A DNA stretch of 64,000 nucleotides, taken from NCBI GenBank assembly GCA_963921935.1, contig OY998175.1, forward strand, positions 261,757,709 to 261,821,708, read 5' to 3'. Shown here piece by piece: positions 59,904 to 64,000 of the stretch (positions are counted from its first letter, which is position 1; every line of letters starts with the position of its first letter). The stretch is from Galeruca laticollis (lineage: Eukaryota > Arthropoda > Insecta > Coleoptera > Chrysomelidae). The notes beneath the pieces are model-generated. The model searched no databases, had not been told where the DNA came from, and saw nothing but the letters and a program-made list of their open reading frames with translations. The translations under genes were made by a program, and so were the position numbers.

Positions 59904-60298
59904 CACCTAACACAGAACTAGAAGTGCTGCATATTTGTGAAAAGAAACAAAAACTGGATTTCCTTGAAGAATTGGAAATTAGAAGACATTTAAGAAACCC
60001 ACAATATGAAGTCGTCAATGAACAGATAAATCTAGGGAGTTATCCACTAATAAAATGTTTTCTTAAGTGATAATTGTGAAGATCAGCAGATATAGTTTTC
60101 CTGGTTTTCTATATCATTGCACAGTTATACTGATCTTAATTGGAAAAATGATATCCAGAATATTACCATAGGGCTAATAATATCTAAGCTTGAATATTTG
60201 TAACATATATTAAGTCAATCAAAAGTTAGGTCTTGGTCTAGCCAAAAATAACTACTAAACATCAGGTAGGCATCAAATGAAATGTAACTTCCGTCATT

Positions 60299-60331
60299 CT
60301 GACGATGATATTGATTTATCGAAACAATTAT
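60299..60331 (+). ncRNA. Second candidate hammerhead-like core (degenerate)
   Basis: CTGACGA, a shortened stem (GATA/TATC), GAAAC and ATC in place of GTC. Same position in the terminal repeat as at 22837, but with changes that would weaken it. Confidence 0.25.
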
Positions 60332-60445
60332 CAATTTTTTAGAATTTTCAACAATTTTCATTATATTGTGGAATTAGCTAGAAACAGAGAGTTTAATGTA
60401 AAACACTAATATGAGTAGATTGCATGAAGTAAGGGTCGAGACAGT

Positions 60446-60459
60446 TGAGTTTATAATTA
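60446..60459. repeat. Target-site duplication, right copy, Penelope unit 2
   Basis: TGAGTTTATAATTA, identical to 55380-55393. Confidence 0.85.
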
Positions 60460-63400
60460 ATTGTATCCAATTGTTGCGTTTGTACAATATTACTTTCAAT
60501 CACTTTGCCACAATAAATTTTATCAAATGACCATGCCTAATAAAAAATTGGAACTTATTTGGAATATTTTTCAATGTTAAACAATTTTAGCTAATTAGCT
60601 ATAAAATTGTTGGATACAAATGCAACTGCTCAAGGTGCTGGATTGTTTAAATTGATTTAAAATTAGGTCTTCTTAAATGAAGCGATCATGGACACTAAAT
60701 ATTCTTTATTATTGATGTAATTGGTCACTAATAACTTACATACAATACGAACTCAAGTATTTAAGAAATTTCTGTTGTTAAAATAAAATATTTAAAACTT
60801 ACTGAATATCGTGCGTCAAACTTCTGACAGATGTGTTTTTTTAATTATATTAATTATGACATTCGTCTCTCGTCGTGAATCTAGTCAGTTACTACGTGAA
60901 TTGGACTAAAGAAGGGATAAAATGCGACATACGAGTAGTTCATCCGACAAATTATCTTGCGTAATTTTTTAACCAATCAGCGCTTTTATGCCGATATGCA
61001 ATAAGCATAACGAATAATTTCTGAAGCTTGAAATTGAACGGTAATATTTTAATTTTTCTGTTCAAATGACCGTGGAATTTGTAAAAATGTTAAGATCATA
61101 CTTTCTATTTAGTAAAAAAATATTCACTACTTTTCCTTCAAAACGATATTTAAAAATGCAATATCAATTAGGAATCTTTATACTGAAAGTTGCACTTTGG
61201 TATTGAACTCGTTCATAACTATCTACAAATATGGCATTACTCTTCTCCAAGTCAATATGATGCAAAAATTAGTAATCGAATTATGTTTGTTGATTGGAGC
61301 ATTCAGAGTCATGAGTTAGATATTCTTCAACTCGATTAAAGTACTGCTGTAAGGGATCTAGTGGTTTTTATCAAGCAAGTCAAATGAACGGACATCATTA
61401 CTCGAATAAATTAAATTGTGGACATTATGTGTCACAGAATTTTCTTCGTACATGTCCTCATAATTTGATACAACATATGTTTTCAGCACAATTAACAAGT
61501 TTAGCATTTTTACTCCAATCAATTGATACTAAAATGCCTAATGAAATATGTAAACCTAAAAAATGTTCGCATCTGTTCTTAAAATTTGTAAAAATGTATT
61601 AGCACTATTATGGGAAATACTGTTGTTATTAATCCATAGTATGAAATTATTCGAAGAAAACTTCATTTTGTTCTTCAGCAGAAATTTCTGTTTTTAAAAT
61701 CTCAACAGTATCTAATTGTTCACACGAATTTTTAGTATTGATGTTAAAACTTTCTGAACCTGTGAAACAATATTGATGGCTACTTGCTTCTATTGCTACT
61801 ACTACGGAAAATAGAACTATAGATACTTGATTCAATATTTTTTGTACTATTCAATACATTCTCTGTTTTAGCTGAAATAGTTACTCCGCTGTTTTTACAT
61901 AAGTAGCAACTATTTGTTTATGTAAGTAGCTTCTGAAATATCTTGAACCTTGAACATATTTTCTTCTGGATCCAAATCTCAGCCAACTTATGAGCTTTTT
62001 TGGTTAATCATAATAATACCTCTATTGCAATATTAAGTATTTTGTAGTAGTAGTGTGATGCATATCCAGGATTTGAAATATTCGGAGTCATTTTTAAAAT
62101 ATACCTACTAACTAAAATATTTCAAAAAATGAAAAAAAAACTTAATTTTGTAAACTCTATTATATCATGTTAAGGTGCAATCCCGCCACACGGAAATGTG
62201 GAATACCCGATTAAAGTGTTAATGTATTGGATGAGTATATTTATTAGTTCTAATAGTTATGATTTTGGAATAGGTACTTACCGATAATTGTTGTTCGTCC
62301 ATTATAACATGAACTATAACTGAGTAGCAAGTAACGAAAACGAAGACAACTTTATTTCAGTACATCTTGTATAAAAATGTGCTTCCCGCAAATAAAAAGG
62401 GAAACTAAAAACCACGCCACGATCCGCCATGTCACGCTTGAAATTTTTTTTGTTCGTCTTCTTTTTTTGTAATTTTATGAATAAATCAATCAAATAACTC
62501 GCCCAATTATGTTACTGTGATGTTTAATATGAGATATTACTCAGATAAACTAACATCGTATAAACGTAGTCGCAGGAAGTTACTAAAAAATAGTTCGAAA
62601 GATGTAAAAGTAACTGCAAATAGTGATCATATTAGAAACATATTAATTTGTAATATTACAGTAATGTTCTGTATGTGGCATTAGTGAGAAGTATACAAAT
62701 TACCATCGTATGAGTGTTTCCTATAGGAAGTTTCTAAAAAGAAGTTCCTAGCATGTGTATGTAACTGCGAATTCAAGTATTATGATGTACATAAAAAATA
62801 TGTCCTAATTACATGACATGGATGTTAATAAAATGGTTATAAAATATGAAAATCTAGGATATATCTTATTAACGTTTCAAATAAACATCACGAAAAGTCT
62901 CTAAAAAAACATTACAAAAAAGACTTGTTATGTTTCTTGTTTAGTGGGTAGTAAACTTACTTCCTCTCGTATCTTGGCTTAGAAAACAAATATTCAGGTT
63001 CGGTTTTTAACATACAAAATATAGCATCGTATTTGAAGATTCCAAAAAACGGTTAAAAATATAACTATTGTTCAAATAAACACCCCCTAGCGATCATAAC
63101 ATAAAACTGAAATAAAAAAATAATGAAATATTTTAGTAACCATTGAATTTTCCTTTCGTATGATACTAAATCCGTGAAAATCCCTTGAGAGGTGAAAAAG
63201 TTATAACTTATAAATATTTTATTGAATCAGCTTTCCCATTTACTCCTAGTGGCTATTTCACAAAATAGAGAAAAAACTACTTGAGCACACTTAGGTTGAA
63301 GGATCCGAAGAATACGAATAATTGAAAATTTTGGTACTATAACTGTACATTTACGAGTATCATAGAATATTGATATTTTTGTATTATTATTATTAACTAC

Positions 63401-64000
63401 TACGCCCTCGAGCGATGGATTAGTAAACTTGGGAATAATTTCCAGCTGTTTCTCTCTTGCAACTTGGTTGTACAATTTTTTTCGCTGTTGTATGATCGAA
63501 AGTTTCTTGAATATACCGTGTTACCTCTCTTAATTACACATCCGGTATAGGGTAAATCTCTGATTTACCAATAAATAATATGTGATCTAATGAATTATTT
63601 ACTATGAATTGTACTGAAGGTTTTTTGAATTTCCAATCTAGACTGATCTCATATTCTTTGAAACGGTAAATAAAACTGATTGGAACAATAATGGTTCACT
63701 TTTATTATGATTAATTATCAATTTCATGACGAGTGAGAAAGCCCTCTTGTTGTTAAAACAGAGTCTCAACCAATTATTTCCACTGATTCATTGCTCACCT
63801 CAAAATCCTGAACACAATTTTTCTCAATTTACACAGCTTTGCTCCTTCTTCAGGCGCGACAGTGAAGGAAATTAGAAATAATTAATGTGATACATTAATT
63901 TGAATTGAAATATTTCGGAATATTTCAAGAAAAAAATTCATTGGAATAGCAGTTTTTGCTAAGGGAATCTCACTTAGAAACAGCAATGTAACATTTGACC
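60460..64000. other. No gene seen; diverged local repeats near 62.5-63.1 kb
   Basis: AT-rich DNA. Short ORFs (61384-61602, minus 61647-61835, minus 63227-63475) lack domains. 62540-62640 and 62700-62800 share an order of motifs (catcgtat, then aggaagttactaaaaa / aggaagtttctaaaaa, then aaagtaactgc / tatgtaactgc), suggesting an old tandem repeat of about 150-160 bp; weaker echoes occur near 62880 and 63020. Confidence 0.45.

Larger units (their letters stand above)
55394..60445. mobile_element. Penelope-like unit 2 (head-to-head pair, interrupted by piggyBac)
   Basis: The left arm (55394-59030) is on the minus strand: terminal repeat, 3' UTR, GIY-YIG region up to 56079, the piggyBac insert 56080-58449, then the linker and RT C-terminus. 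The right arm (59040-60445) is on the plus strand: RT catalytic block, linker, GIY-YIG, 3' UTR, inverted terminal repeat. The arms meet at a 54-base hairpin at 59115-59168. An identical 14-bp direct repeat flanks the unit, so it entered as one piece; the piggyBac insertion came later. Confidence 0.85.

Noticed and set aside
60460..64000. tRNA, rRNA or other structural RNA genes (looked for across the whole window)
   Set aside because: I saw no cloverleaf with A and B box sequences and no rRNA-like block. By-eye search is weak for this, so a tRNAscan run would settle it.

Overview
The window looks like transposon-packed, AT-rich insect nuclear DNA. The evidence is the set of invertebrate mobile-element families (Penelope-like GIY-YIG elements, piggyBac, Ty3/gypsy with a leucine-type primer site, R1-like and Jockey/I-like non-LTR elements, DUF4817-type IS630/Tc1/mariner elements), short GT-AG introns and long (TA)n tracts. 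A beetle or another large-genome insect is plausible, but nothing here fixes the order. I see no convincing intact host gene. All function calls are from reading translated sequence by eye, with no database search.

Layout. 1-5550: LTR retrotransposon with ~1.09 kb LTRs, a gag-like ORF and no pol. 7.9-16.5 kb: nested remnants, comprising Penelope fragments, a large inverted-repeat element carrying the start of a DUF4817-type transposase, a second inverted-repeat pair inside it, a long palindrome between (TA)n tracts, and the 5' part of a Jockey-like element. 16.7-23.0 kb: a head-to-head Penelope unit with a 17-bp target duplication and a DNA transposon inside it. 23.4-26.7 kb: Tc1 fragment, then an inverted-repeat element with a Cys-rich ORF and a 501-bp palindromic Penelope derivative. 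26.7-35.5 kb: mostly unannotatable, with a two-exon YqaJ-associated gene remnant and two MITEs. 35.8-46.1 kb: two mariner-type elements with ~0.5-0.6 kb terminal inverted repeats, then an R1-like non-LTR element; the second mariner-type element and the R1-like element both lie in (TA)n microsatellite. 46.6-48.3 kb: Jockey/I-like 3' part. 48.8-55.3 kb: a Ty3/gypsy element with a SAP domain in Gag and a macrodomain ORF after integrase. 55.4-60.4 kb: a second head-to-head Penelope unit interrupted by a piggyBac element. 60.5-64 kb: no genes seen.

The most unusual points are: the macrodomain plus possible CCCH finger in the gypsy element; three Penelope units that each went in as an inverted pair flanked by target duplications, with a possible hammerhead-ribozyme core in their terminal repeats; a group of DUF4817-type transposons with very long TIRs and introns; and stacked insertions in one (TA)n locus. 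Nearly every coding region is broken by stops or frameshifts. The piggyBac transposase is the best preserved, interrupted by only two in-frame TGA codons.
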